Part shown: positions 1 through 5,283 of the stretch, piece by piece | Numbering within the stretch: the first letter of the stretch is position 1 | Layout: each line of letters begins with the position of its first letter | NCBI GenBank assembly: GCA_903887035.1 | Contig: CAISOG010000159.1 | Span: 1-6,871, forward strand | Source of the DNA: an uncultured Holosporaceae bacterium | Lineage (GTDB): Bacteria > Pseudomonadota > Alphaproteobacteria > CAISOG01 | Direction: 5' to 3' | DNA: 6,871 nucleotides | Program-made: the position numbers and the translations under genes | The notes under the pieces: model-generated | What the model saw: only the letters and a program-made list of their open reading frames with translations | Database searches by the model: none | What the model was told of the DNA's origin: nothing

Positions 1-17
1 ATGGCGAATAACAGGCG

Positions 18-518
18 TTAGGCGGTGGGGGATGACATCGATGCGCTTACACCCGCACCACGCCCTGCCCCAGCCATATTGGGAGCCGATATTGCCAAGG
101 ATTCTTGAAACGTGGCCGAAGAGCTGGCGGATGCTTCGCCCTCAGGAAAGCTGGCACCCCACATTTTTTCCAGCTGATAGAATTCGCGGATTTCTGGCCG
201 AAACAGGTGAACGATCACGTCGCCAATATCCAACACCACCCAATCGGCGTTGGGCATCCCCTCAACCCCGCTGTTCAGGCGAAAGGTGGCCTTAAGCGAT
301 TCGACCAGGCGGCTGCACAGGGCGCCTACCTGCCGCTGCGACTGCCCAGTGGCAATGACCATATAGTCGGCCATCGTGCTTTTGTCCGCCAAATTGATGA
401 CCACTGGCGCTTCCGCCTTACCATCTTCTAACACGGTTAACACATGCTGCACAACGCTGTCGGCGGCTGGCGGGGTTGGTTCAGATGGGGTTAGGCGAAC
501 GGTTTTGGCAACATGCAT
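18..518 (-). CDS. rsfS: Ribosomal silencing factor RsfS
   Basis: RsfS (RsfA/Iojap family) binds ribosomal protein uL14 on the large subunit and blocks subunit joining, lowering translation in starvation. From the ATG at 516-518 the protein has 166 residues. The family core is about residues 22-121 and includes DKSTMADYMVIATG, which matches the usual ADYFVIASG-type segment, then WVVLDIGDVIVHLF and REFYQLEKMWG near the end. I chose this ATG because AAGGAG (529-534, minus strand) lies 10 bases upstream. The frame also opens at a TTG at 537-539, but that codon lies upstream of the AAGGAG. About 45 Ala/Ser/Gly-rich residues follow the core and look disordered; typical family members are about 105-120 residues long. 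The gene lies downstream of nadD on the same strand, an order common in Alphaproteobacteria, where rlmH often follows. Here rlmH would lie beyond the left edge. Identity is secure; the role of the tail is unknown. Confidence 0.93.
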   Translation of the reverse strand: MHVAKTVRLTPSEPTPPAADSVVQHVLTVLEDGKAEAPVVINLADKSTMADYMVIATGQSQRQVGALCSRLVESLKATFRLNSGVEGMPNADWVVLDIGDVIVHLFRPEIREFYQLEKMWGASFPEGEASASSSATFQESLAISAPNMAGAGRGAGVSASMSSPTA

Positions 519-528
519 GGGGGGAGAA

Positions 529-534
529 CTCCTT
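529..534 (-). promoter_or_regulatory. Ribosome binding site of rsfS
   Basis: AAGGAG on the minus strand, 10 bases before the ATG at 516-518. It is the reason for preferring that ATG over the TTG at 537-539, which lies upstream of the site itself. Confidence 0.6.
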
Positions 535-664
535 AACAACTAATAAGTGGAGAGGGGGATGGGGAAGAAACGGTTTGGCCTTGCGAAAGGGTCTGACGCT
601 GGGGCTGTCGGCTAAGGGGGTGGCCGTTGATGCAACCCAAAAACCTATTGTCCCAATGACCATG

Positions 665-694
665 AACGCTATGTTTAGCAACGCTATTTTTAGC
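665..694. repeat. Tandem 15-bp repeat in the nadD-rsfS gap
   Basis: Two adjacent copies, AACGCTATGTTTAGC (665-679) and AACGCTATTTTTAGC (680-694), differ at one base. Each copy contains GCTA and TAGC arms separated by 4 bases, so each could form a very small hairpin. On the minus strand the unit includes TTGCTA, which could serve as a weak -35-like element for rsfS, but no good -10 sits at the right distance. The repeat starts 8 bases after the nadD stop codon. Its function is unknown. Confidence 0.6.
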
Positions 695-702
695 AACAAT
701 GA

Positions 703-1311
703 TCATGCGACCTCGTGCCAAGAACGGCCAGCCAATCGACGCCGGATTGCTGAAGCGGAGATATGGTACCAACTTTCAGAGACAAAAGTCCATGCGGGCA
801 AGACCCGACGATGTCGGATCGCTGATGGGGTAACAAGACGGTTGCGACGGTAACGATGGCCGACCCTACTAAGTTTAACAGATGCATTGTAGCACGGCCG
901 CCCAAACACCGCAAGCGGCACCTGACGCATCAGGTTTTGATAGCGGCGCCAGCGGTGCAACTGGCCAAAATTGTCACTGCCCATCAGAAAAACCCACCGA
1001 ATGCGGGGAAAGCGCTTTTTAAGGCGTCGCACGGTATCAAAGCTGTAAGCGCTTTGCCACTGCTGCTCAAGATCGCTGACCGTAATTGGCAGGCCGCGGG
1101 TAATCTTTTGACATGCGCTGTGCCTGGCCACAAAGGGTGCCATCCCCGCCGGGCTTTTCAGCGGATTTTGTGGCGAAACCATCCAAACAATCCGATTCAA
1201 CCGCAACTTTTTGCGCGCCAGCAGGCTTATTGCCACATGGCCGTGGTGCGGGGGGTTGAACGAGCCGCCCAACAGACCGACGCTGATCCGCGCATAGGGA
1301 GAAAGCCGCAT
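703..1311 (-). CDS. nadD: Nicotinate-nucleotide adenylyltransferase NadD
   Basis: NadD transfers AMP from ATP to nicotinate mononucleotide, giving deamido-NAD in cytoplasmic NAD synthesis. From the ATG at 1309-1311 it has 202 residues, normal for the family. The N-terminal nucleotidyltransferase motif GGSFNPPHHGH is at residues 15-25, with H22 and H25 forming the HxGH signature. MGSDNFGQLHRW (about 110-121) matches the conserved segment that contacts the nicotinate ring. ISASAIR (184-190) corresponds to the ISSTxIR phosphate-binding motif near the C terminus. The frame is open up to 1395, but the longer start would lie upstream of a perfect TATAAT at 1352-1357, and the extra 28 residues look unrelated to the family. 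AGGG lies 5 bases before the chosen ATG. The gene probably has its own promoter and is followed, after 184 bases, by rsfS. Proline-synthesis genes, often found upstream of nadD, are absent. Confidence 0.95.
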   Translation of the reverse strand: MRLSPYARISVGLLGGSFNPPHHGHVAISLLARKKLRLNRIVWMVSPQNPLKSPAGMAPFVARHSACQKITRGLPITVSDLEQQWQSAYSFDTVRRLKKRFPRIRWVFLMGSDNFGQLHRWRRYQNLMRQVPLAVFGRPCYNASVKLSRVGHRYRRNRLVTPSAIRHRRVLPAWTFVSESWYHISASAIRRRLAGRSWHEVA

Positions 1312-1316
1312 AAAGA

Positions 1317-1320
1317 CCCT
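1317..1320 (-). promoter_or_regulatory. Ribosome binding site of nadD
   Basis: AGGG on the minus strand, 5 bases before the ATG at 1309-1311. It is short, but together with the promoter position it supports the shorter nadD start. Confidence 0.4.
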
Positions 1321-1351
1321 GTGGTGAGGAACTGTTAAGAATTGACAGGGT

Positions 1352-1357
1352 ATTATA
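1352..1357 (-). promoter_or_regulatory. Probable -10 element of the nadD promoter
   Basis: A perfect TATAAT on the minus strand, about 40 bases upstream of the nadD ATG, which would give a leader of roughly 30-35 bases. No good -35 is seen at 16-18 bases upstream (TGCAGT at 17 bases is poor), so this is either a -10-driven promoter or one that needs an activator. Confidence 0.5.
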
Positions 1358-1474
1358 GCGGATAAGTCGCCAAAACTGCACGAAGTTCTTATCATCTTGG
1401 CTTGGGTGGATAGGGGATGCTAAGGATGGTCAAAGGCTGCTGGCGGTGGGGCAAAGCTTTTTCGGCTTATCCCT

Positions 1475-1503
1475 TTCAATTTTAACCCATTCGTGATTAT
1501 CAT
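1475..1503 (+). promoter_or_regulatory. Possible promoter of the EAL-PHA gene block
   Basis: TTCAAT (1475-1480), a 17-base spacer, and TATCAT (1498-1503), which matches TATAAT at 5 of 6 positions. The -35 matches only 3 of 6. Transcription would begin near 1510, just upstream of the EAL-like gene, leaving a very short leader. No convincing ribosome binding site lies between. This is the only promoter candidate I see for the plus-strand block. Confidence 0.3.
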
Positions 1504-1524
1504 CGTTATCCCATCCTTAATTGA

Positions 1525-2352
1525 ATGCACTCAGCCATGACCGATGTTTGCCTGCGTTTGGCGTTTATGCCAGTTGCCGATATTAACCACAAACCCTTGT
1601 ATTATGAGGGGTTGGCGCGGGTTGAGTATCAACAGCGCTTTTTGGTTCCAATCCAATTTCTGCCCAGTTTGCAGGATAATCAGCTGATGGCCGCCTTTGA
1701 TGGCCATATCTTGGCTCTGGCGGTTGAGTGGTTAAAGGCCAACCCCACGCTAAATCTGGCGCTCAATATCATGCCCGAAACAATTGGTGATGCCGATTGG
1801 CTAGCCACCTTTGACCAGTTGGTTACGCCAGACTTGCGGCCGCGCCTGATTTTAGAGCTCAGCGATGTTTTGTTGGTCAGTCAATGGTTGCCTCATGCCA
1901 ACAGCCTAGCCCTATTGCGCGCCAGCGGTGTTCGGCTGGCGTTTGATAACCTGAATTTCCGTGATGATGAGCTGGCGGCGGATGTTGATCGCATATTGGC
2001 GCAATTGTTTGGGGTCGGTGTTGATTTTGCCAAATTGGATCAGGTATTTGTTGATCGGCTGTGTCAATCAACTTACAACAGCGGCACCTTTAACGCCTTT
2101 AACCTGATTCGCCAATATGCCGAAGATAACCAGGTTGGTTTGGTGGCGGGCGGCATAGAGTATACGTCGCAAATTGATTTCCTTGACGCCTTGGGCGTGA
2201 ATCATTTGCAGGGCTTTTTGATTGGCAAGCCAGAGTTGAGGTTGGACAATCAATCAGGGGAATCGCCGTTCCGCCTGTTAAATGATGGTGTTGGCCAAGT
2301 GATTGCCGAAAAGGCTGAGGCGTTGGCGGCGGCGGCGGTCAAGAAAAAATAA
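1525..2352 (+). CDS. Degenerate EAL-domain protein, probably non-catalytic
   Basis: A 275-residue stand-alone EAL domain with no GGDEF, PAS or membrane segment, so probably cytoplasmic. Family landmarks are present: FMPVAD at 14-19, EGL (28-30) in place of EAL, N81, E111 in ELSD, D141, K170 in DFAKLDQVFV, and LQGFLIGKP at 228-236. Two acidic residues conserved in active phosphodiesterases are lost: the second Asp of the DDFG motif is N142, and the first Glu of AEGVE is G209 (segment AGGIE). These positions help bind the second metal and support catalysis, so hydrolysis of cyclic-di-GMP is unlikely. Binding of the nucleotide, or protein-protein signalling, remains possible. The C terminus is Ala- and Lys-rich. 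The start is uncertain: ATG 1525 is used, but ATG 1537 (residue 5) is equally good, and neither has a clear ribosome binding site. The stop lies 22 bases before the PhaE-like gene on the same strand, which suggests an operon with PHA genes. Confidence 0.82.
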   Translation: MHSAMTDVCLRLAFMPVADINHKPLYYEGLARVEYQQRFLVPIQFLPSLQDNQLMAAFDGHILALAVEWLKANPTLNLALNIMPETIGDADWLATFDQLVTPDLRPRLILELSDVLLVSQWLPHANSLALLRASGVRLAFDNLNFRDDELAADVDRILAQLFGVGVDFAKLDQVFVDRLCQSTYNSGTFNAFNLIRQYAEDNQVGLVAGGIEYTSQIDFLDALGVNHLQGFLIGKPELRLDNQSGESPFRLLNDGVGQVIAEKAEALAAAAVKKK

Positions 2353-2374
2353 CCTAAGATGAAAAGTCCGCTGG

Positions 2375-2788
2375 ATGATTCCACCCCCCGACCATGGCAA
2401 AACCCACAGCGATCCTGGCGGTGGTGCCAGTTCGTCTGGCCACGACGATGCCAGGGCGACGGCCGATGCTGGCGAGAAATTGTTGGGCTGGTGGCAACAA
2501 CGGATTCACCAATGGCTTACCGATCCCCAAACCCTGGCACAGGCCAGTCAGCAATGGTTGCGTTGGCAGGAATGGTTGGCAAGCCAGGGTATGACGGCTT
2601 CCACGGGGGCGGCCTCCCCTTTTGCGGGCGCCCCGCCATCACCTGCTCCATCACCCACCAATCCGGCGGATCAGTCCGATGACCATGATGCCCTACAACG
2701 GCTGGCCAATCGACTTGATCAGCTTGAAAAGCGCCTGGCCGATTTGGAACAGCAGCAGCAGCGGGGAGGGGGCTTCACCCCCGCTTAG
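2375..2788 (+). CDS. Short PhaE/PhaC-N-terminus-like coiled-coil protein
   Basis: A 137-residue protein that I read as a PHA synthase accessory segment. Residues 34-71 form a Trp-rich amphipathic helix (W39, W40, W47, W61, W64, W67) around WLTDPQTLAQASQQWLRWQ, resembling the N-terminal region of class I PhaC and class III PhaE proteins. A Pro/Ala/Ser linker spans about 79-98. Residues 105-129 are a coiled coil with leucines at 107, 110, 114, 117, 121 and 124, a regular 3-4 heptad pattern, ending in four glutamines. This resembles the PhaE C-terminal helix but the protein is far shorter than classical PhaE (over 300 residues). ATG 2375 is the only usual start after an in-frame stop at 2360-2362. 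The frame ends at a G-rich hairpin, where the PhaC-like frame takes over one base out of phase, so this may be the N-terminal half of a fused synthase. It could also be an independent phasin-like protein. Confidence 0.6.
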   Translation: MIPPPDHGKTHSDPGGGASSSGHDDARATADAGEKLLGWWQQRIHQWLTDPQTLAQASQQWLRWQEWLASQGMTASTGAASPFAGAPPSPAPSPTNPADQSDDHDALQRLANRLDQLEKRLADLEQQQQRGGGFTPA

Positions 2789-3926
2789 CCTGCCCCCGCC
2801 GATTAGCGCCCAGCTGTTGCAACAGCTGCAGCGTCAATCGCTGGATCAGATGCAGGAAATCGCCCAAGGCTATCAACGCTATCAACACTATCGCCAGGCC
2901 GCGCAACCAAGAGTGCGAGAGCAAGGCGCGCCATCAAACACCAACAATGCTGTGGCTTCCCGCCTGTCAAAGCTGTTGTGGCATAGCCATGATATGCGGC
3001 TGTTGGCGCCTGCGGATCAGTCGGTGCAGGCGAAGGGGAATCGCCCTGCCGTGCTGCTCATCCCCTCCCTCGTCAATCGGGCGGGCATTTTTGATCTGCA
3101 AAGCGACGCGGTGGAGGATAGCACGGGGGATCCTGGCGGCAAAAGTTTTGTCGCCTTTTTGCAACGGGCGGGGGTGATCCCCTTGCTGCTGGATTGGGGG
3201 GTGCCACAGCCTGCCCAAGCGGATTGGGGGTTGGATGCCTATGTGCAGCAGGGGTTGTTGCCCGCGCTGGCGGCGGCGGGGCAATGGTTGGGCAGGCCAC
3301 CCGCGCTGCTGGGCTATTGCATGGGCGGCAATTTGGCTTTGGCGGCGGCGCAGTTGGCACCATCGCTGCTAAGCCGACTGATTCTGTTGGCCACCCCCTG
3401 GAATTTCCACAGCGGTGATGGCCTAAGGTATGGGCAGCAGGTGCAGGCGATTTGGCCATGGCTGGAGGATCAATTGGCATGCCATAATCAGTTGCCCACC
3501 GCCGCCCTGCAAATCATGCTGCTGGCACGGGATCCCATGGCGGTGATGGATAAATTTCGCCGTGCTGGCCAGCTGGATGGGCAAGCCTGGCAAGATTTTG
3601 TGGCGGTGGAGGATTGGTTGAACGATGGCGTGCCCCTAACGGCGCCGGTTGCCCGCGAAACCCTGCGCGGGTGGTTTGTGGACAATCAGACGCAGCGTGG
3701 GCAGTGGACAATCGCGGGGCAGCCGATTGTTGCAGGGCATCTGACCCACCCTTTGTTGCTGGTGGTGGCGGCGCGTGATAAGCTGGTGCCCCCTGCCAGC
3801 GCCCTAAGCCTGGCCAATGATCAGCGCAACGCCAAAATTCTGATGGCCAACACTGGCCATTTGGGCTTAATGGCCAGCCGCCAGGTCATTCCGCAGGTCT
3901 GGCAACCGATTGTCGATTGGCTTTAG
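2622..3926 (+). CDS. phaC: PhaC-like alpha/beta hydrolase (PHA synthase family), start uncertain
   Basis: PHA synthases polymerise 3-hydroxyacyl-CoA on a catalytic cysteine at the granule surface. Numbering from ATG 2622 (434 residues), the lipase-like box GYCMGG is at 231-236 with nucleophile C233. D386 in AARDKLVPP and H413 in TGHLGLM complete a Cys-Asp-His triad, as in PhaC. PSLVNRAGIFDL (148-159) and DWLNDGVPLTAPVARETL (331-348) match conserved PhaC-family segments. Coordinates cover the whole open frame, but residues 1-55 overlap the PhaE-like gene and read like an out-of-frame shadow. Family-like sequence begins near 2790. Real translation may start at TTG 2817 or ATG 2850 (358 residues), or come from fusion with the upstream frame by a +1 shift. 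Neither start has a good ribosome binding site. Compared with class I PhaC (about 590 residues) it is short, closer to class III PhaC or to alphaproteobacterial PhaC-like hydrolases. It could be a depolymerase-like or other thiol hydrolase rather than a true synthase. Confidence 0.85.
   Translation: MRAPRHHLLHHPPIRRISPMTMMPYNGWPIDLISLKSAWPIWNSSSSGEGASPPLSLPPPISAQLLQQLQRQSLDQMQEIAQGYQRYQHYRQAAQPRVREQGAPSNTNNAVASRLSKLLWHSHDMRLLAPADQSVQAKGNRPAVLLIPSLVNRAGIFDLQSDAVEDSTGDPGGKSFVAFLQRAGVIPLLLDWGVPQPAQADWGLDAYVQQGLLPALAAAGQWLGRPPALLGYCMGGNLALAAAQLAPSLLSRLILLATPWNFHSGDGLRYGQQVQAIWPWLEDQLACHNQLPTAALQIMLLARDPMAVMDKFRRAGQLDGQAWQDFVAVEDWLNDGVPLTAPVARETLRGWFVDNQTQRGQWTIAGQPIVAGHLTHPLLLVVAARDKLVPPASALSLANDQRNAKILMANTGHLGLMASRQVIPQVWQPIVDWL
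2760..2785 (+). other. G-rich stem-loop at the PhaE-like/PhaC-like frame switch
   Basis: AGCGGGG (2760-2766) pairs with CCCCGCT (2779-2785), a 7-base-pair stem. Alternatively GGGGG (2768-2772) pairs with CCCCC (2778-2782) around CTTCA. It follows four CAG repeats (2750-2761) and abuts the TAG at 2786-2788 that ends the PhaE-like frame. No U-run follows, so it is not an intrinsic terminator. It may affect translation or frame choice, or may be a place where sequencing errors arise. Confidence 0.45.
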
Positions 3927-3965
3927 GGGGGGGCAACCTGTCATAAAGATGATTGCCACAAAAGC

Positions 3966-3994
3966 TTGAGCCTTAGGCATCGCCATGGTAGATA
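3966..3994 (+). promoter_or_regulatory. Weak candidate promoter of the thiolase gene
   Basis: TTGAGC (3966-3971), a 17-base spacer, and TAGATA (3989-3994). The -35 matches 4 of 6 and the -10 only 3 of 6. It sits in the 121-base gap before the thiolase, so the gene may be transcribed separately, by read-through, or both. No terminator is seen in the gap. Confidence 0.2.
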
Positions 3995-4034
3995 GGCATA
4001 GATCCTTTTTGTCTCCCCCGTTCCCCCTTTTTTC

Positions 4035-4039
4035 AGGAG
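4035..4039 (+). promoter_or_regulatory. Ribosome binding site of the thiolase gene
   Basis: AGGAG, 8 bases before ATG 4048. It fixes the start at 4048 rather than the in-frame ATG at 3985, whose extra 21 residues have no family counterpart. Confidence 0.75.
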
Positions 4040-4047
4040 CCCGTTCC

Positions 4048-5244
4048 ATGTCCAATTCTGCCTCTGCCGCCAATTCCGTTGTGATTGTTGCCGCCCGCCG
4101 CACCCCCATCGGCACCTTTAGTGGCAGTTTTGCCAATCTGTCCGCGGCCGAACTGGGCACCCAATTGCTGACCCATTTGTTGACCGATGCGGGCGTAACG
4201 GCGGCTGAGGTGGATGAGGTGGTGTTGGGGCAAGTGCTGACCGCTGGGGTTGGCCAAAACCCCGCCCGTCAAACCGCGGTTAAGGCGGGGATTCCCCATG
4301 ACAAAACCGCCATCACGATTAACCAGGTTTGCGGATCGGGTCTGCGCGCGGTGGCGCAAGGGATGCAGGCGATTTTGGCTGGCGATGCGGGCGTGGTGGT
4401 TGCCGGTGGGCAGGAAAGCATGAGCCTGGCGCCGCATGCCGCCTATTTACGCTCTGGTCAGAAAATGGGCGATCTGAACTTTGTCGATACCATGATTAAG
4501 GATGGGCTGTGGGAGGCGTTTAACAATTATCACATGGGCATTACCGCCGAAAATGTTGCCAAGGCCTATCAAATCAGCCGCGAAACCCAGGATAACTTTG
4601 CTCTCGCTAGCCAGCAAAAGGCTGAGGCTGCCCAAAAGGCGGGCAAATTTGCCGATGAAATCGTGCCGATTACCGTTAAGGTGAAAAAAGAGGATGTGGT
4701 GGTGGCCAATGATGAATACCCGCGCCATGGCACCACGATTGAGGCGCTGGCCAAGCTGCGCCCCGCCTTTAGCAATGATGGTACGGTGACGGCGGGTAAC
4801 GCCAGCGGCCTGAACGACGGCGCGGCGATGGTGGTACTGATGACGGAGGTTGAGGCGGTACGGCGCAACCTACAACCGCTGGCACGCATTGCGGGCTGGG
4901 CAACCCGCGGGGTTGACCCGACCCTGATGGGCACGGGGCCTATCCCCTCCAGCCGGGCGGCGTTGGCGCGTGCTGGTTGGAACATTGATGACCTCGATCT
5001 GATTGAGGCCAATGAGGCCTTTGCGGCGCAGGCTGTTGCGGTGAATCAGGAAATGGGATGGGACACCACTAAGGTCAATGTCAACGGCGGCGCCATCGCC
5101 CTGGGGCATCCGATTGGTGCCAGCGGCGCCCGCGTGCTGGTCACCCTGCTGCACGAAATGCGTCGTCGCCAGGCCAAAAAAGGCCTGACCACGCTGTGCA
5201 TTGGCGGCGGTATGGGCATCGCGATGTGCGTTGAGGGCTATTAG
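4048..5244 (+). CDS. phaA: Acetyl-CoA C-acetyltransferase (biosynthetic thiolase)
   Basis: This thiolase condenses two acetyl-CoA into acetoacetyl-CoA (reversibly), the entry step to poly-3-hydroxybutyrate. The 398-residue length is typical of biosynthetic thiolases. The acyl-accepting cysteine is C95 in NQVCGSGLRAV; H354 in GHPIGASGARV and C384 in CIGGGMGIAM complete the active site, at nearly the same spacing as in the Zoogloea enzyme (C89, H348, C378). GGQESMS (120-126) and NEAFAAQA (322-329) are further family signatures. The start at 4048 is set by AGGAG 8 bases upstream. The first nine residues are Ser/Ala-rich. The gene lies 121 bases after the PhaC-like gene, which supports the phaA assignment; the same enzyme could be called atoB if it serves acetoacetate or ketone metabolism. 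A phaB reductase, often next in such clusters, is absent: fmt lies 30 bases further on, on the opposite strand. Confidence 0.96.
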   Translation: MSNSASAANSVVIVAARRTPIGTFSGSFANLSAAELGTQLLTHLLTDAGVTAAEVDEVVLGQVLTAGVGQNPARQTAVKAGIPHDKTAITINQVCGSGLRAVAQGMQAILAGDAGVVVAGGQESMSLAPHAAYLRSGQKMGDLNFVDTMIKDGLWEAFNNYHMGITAENVAKAYQISRETQDNFALASQQKAEAAQKAGKFADEIVPITVKVKKEDVVVANDEYPRHGTTIEALAKLRPAFSNDGTVTAGNASGLNDGAAMVVLMTEVEAVRRNLQPLARIAGWATRGVDPTLMGTGPIPSSRAALARAGWNIDDLDLIEANEAFAAQAVAVNQEMGWDTTKVNVNGGAIALGHPIGASGARVLVTLLHEMRRRQAKKGLTTLCIGGGMGIAMCVEGY

Positions 5245-5256
5245 ATCGTTTGATCT
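5243..5256. other. Small inverted repeat at the thiolase 3' end
   Basis: AGATC (5243-5247), GTTT loop, GATCT (5252-5256), overlapping the thiolase stop codon in the 30-base gap between convergent genes. The stem is only 5 pairs, AT-rich, and has no T-run on either side, so it is at best a weak transcript end. Confidence 0.25.
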
Positions 5257-5261
5257 GCAGC

Positions 5262-5283
5262 GGGCTACATTGGGCTACAGTGG
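5262..5283. repeat. Short direct repeat at the fmt stop codon
   Basis: GGGCTACATT (5262-5271) is followed directly by GGGCTACAGT (5272-5281), nine of ten bases identical, and then by another GGG. The second copy contains the fmt stop codon (5275-5277, TAG on the minus strand). It may be a small slippage duplication; no function is apparent. Confidence 0.4.

Noticed and set aside
481..699. Minus-strand frame of 72 residues with a hydrophobic start in the nadD-rsfS gap
   Set aside because: It starts only at a TTG, has no ribosome binding site, spans the tandem repeat and runs out of frame into rsfS. The hydrophobic start alone does not support a gene.
856..1338. Plus-strand open frame of 160 residues opposite nadD
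   Set aside because: It is fully antisense to nadD, whose motifs are unmistakable, and its own translation shows no family-like features.
1342..1356. TTGACA followed by TATTAT on the plus strand as a strong promoter
   Set aside because: The two boxes (1342-1347 and 1351-1356) are only 3 bases apart, far too close for sigma70. The same region read on the minus strand gives the better nadD -10 element.
2359..2682. Plus-strand frame starting at ATG 2359 as the true gene after the EAL protein
   Set aside because: Beyond the first twenty residues its translation is Trp/Arg/Cys-rich and unlike any family, whereas the frame from 2375 shows the Trp helix and a regular coiled coil. A second frameshift linking the two cannot be excluded but is not needed.
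3073..3480. Minus-strand open frame of 135 residues opposite the PhaC-like gene
   Set aside because: Proline- and alanine-rich shadow produced by GC-rich coding sequence on the other strand; it lies over the catalytic region of the hydrolase.
3985..4047. N-terminal extension of the thiolase from ATG 3985
   Set aside because: The 21 extra residues have no counterpart in thiolases, and AGGAG 8 bases before ATG 4048 marks the start.
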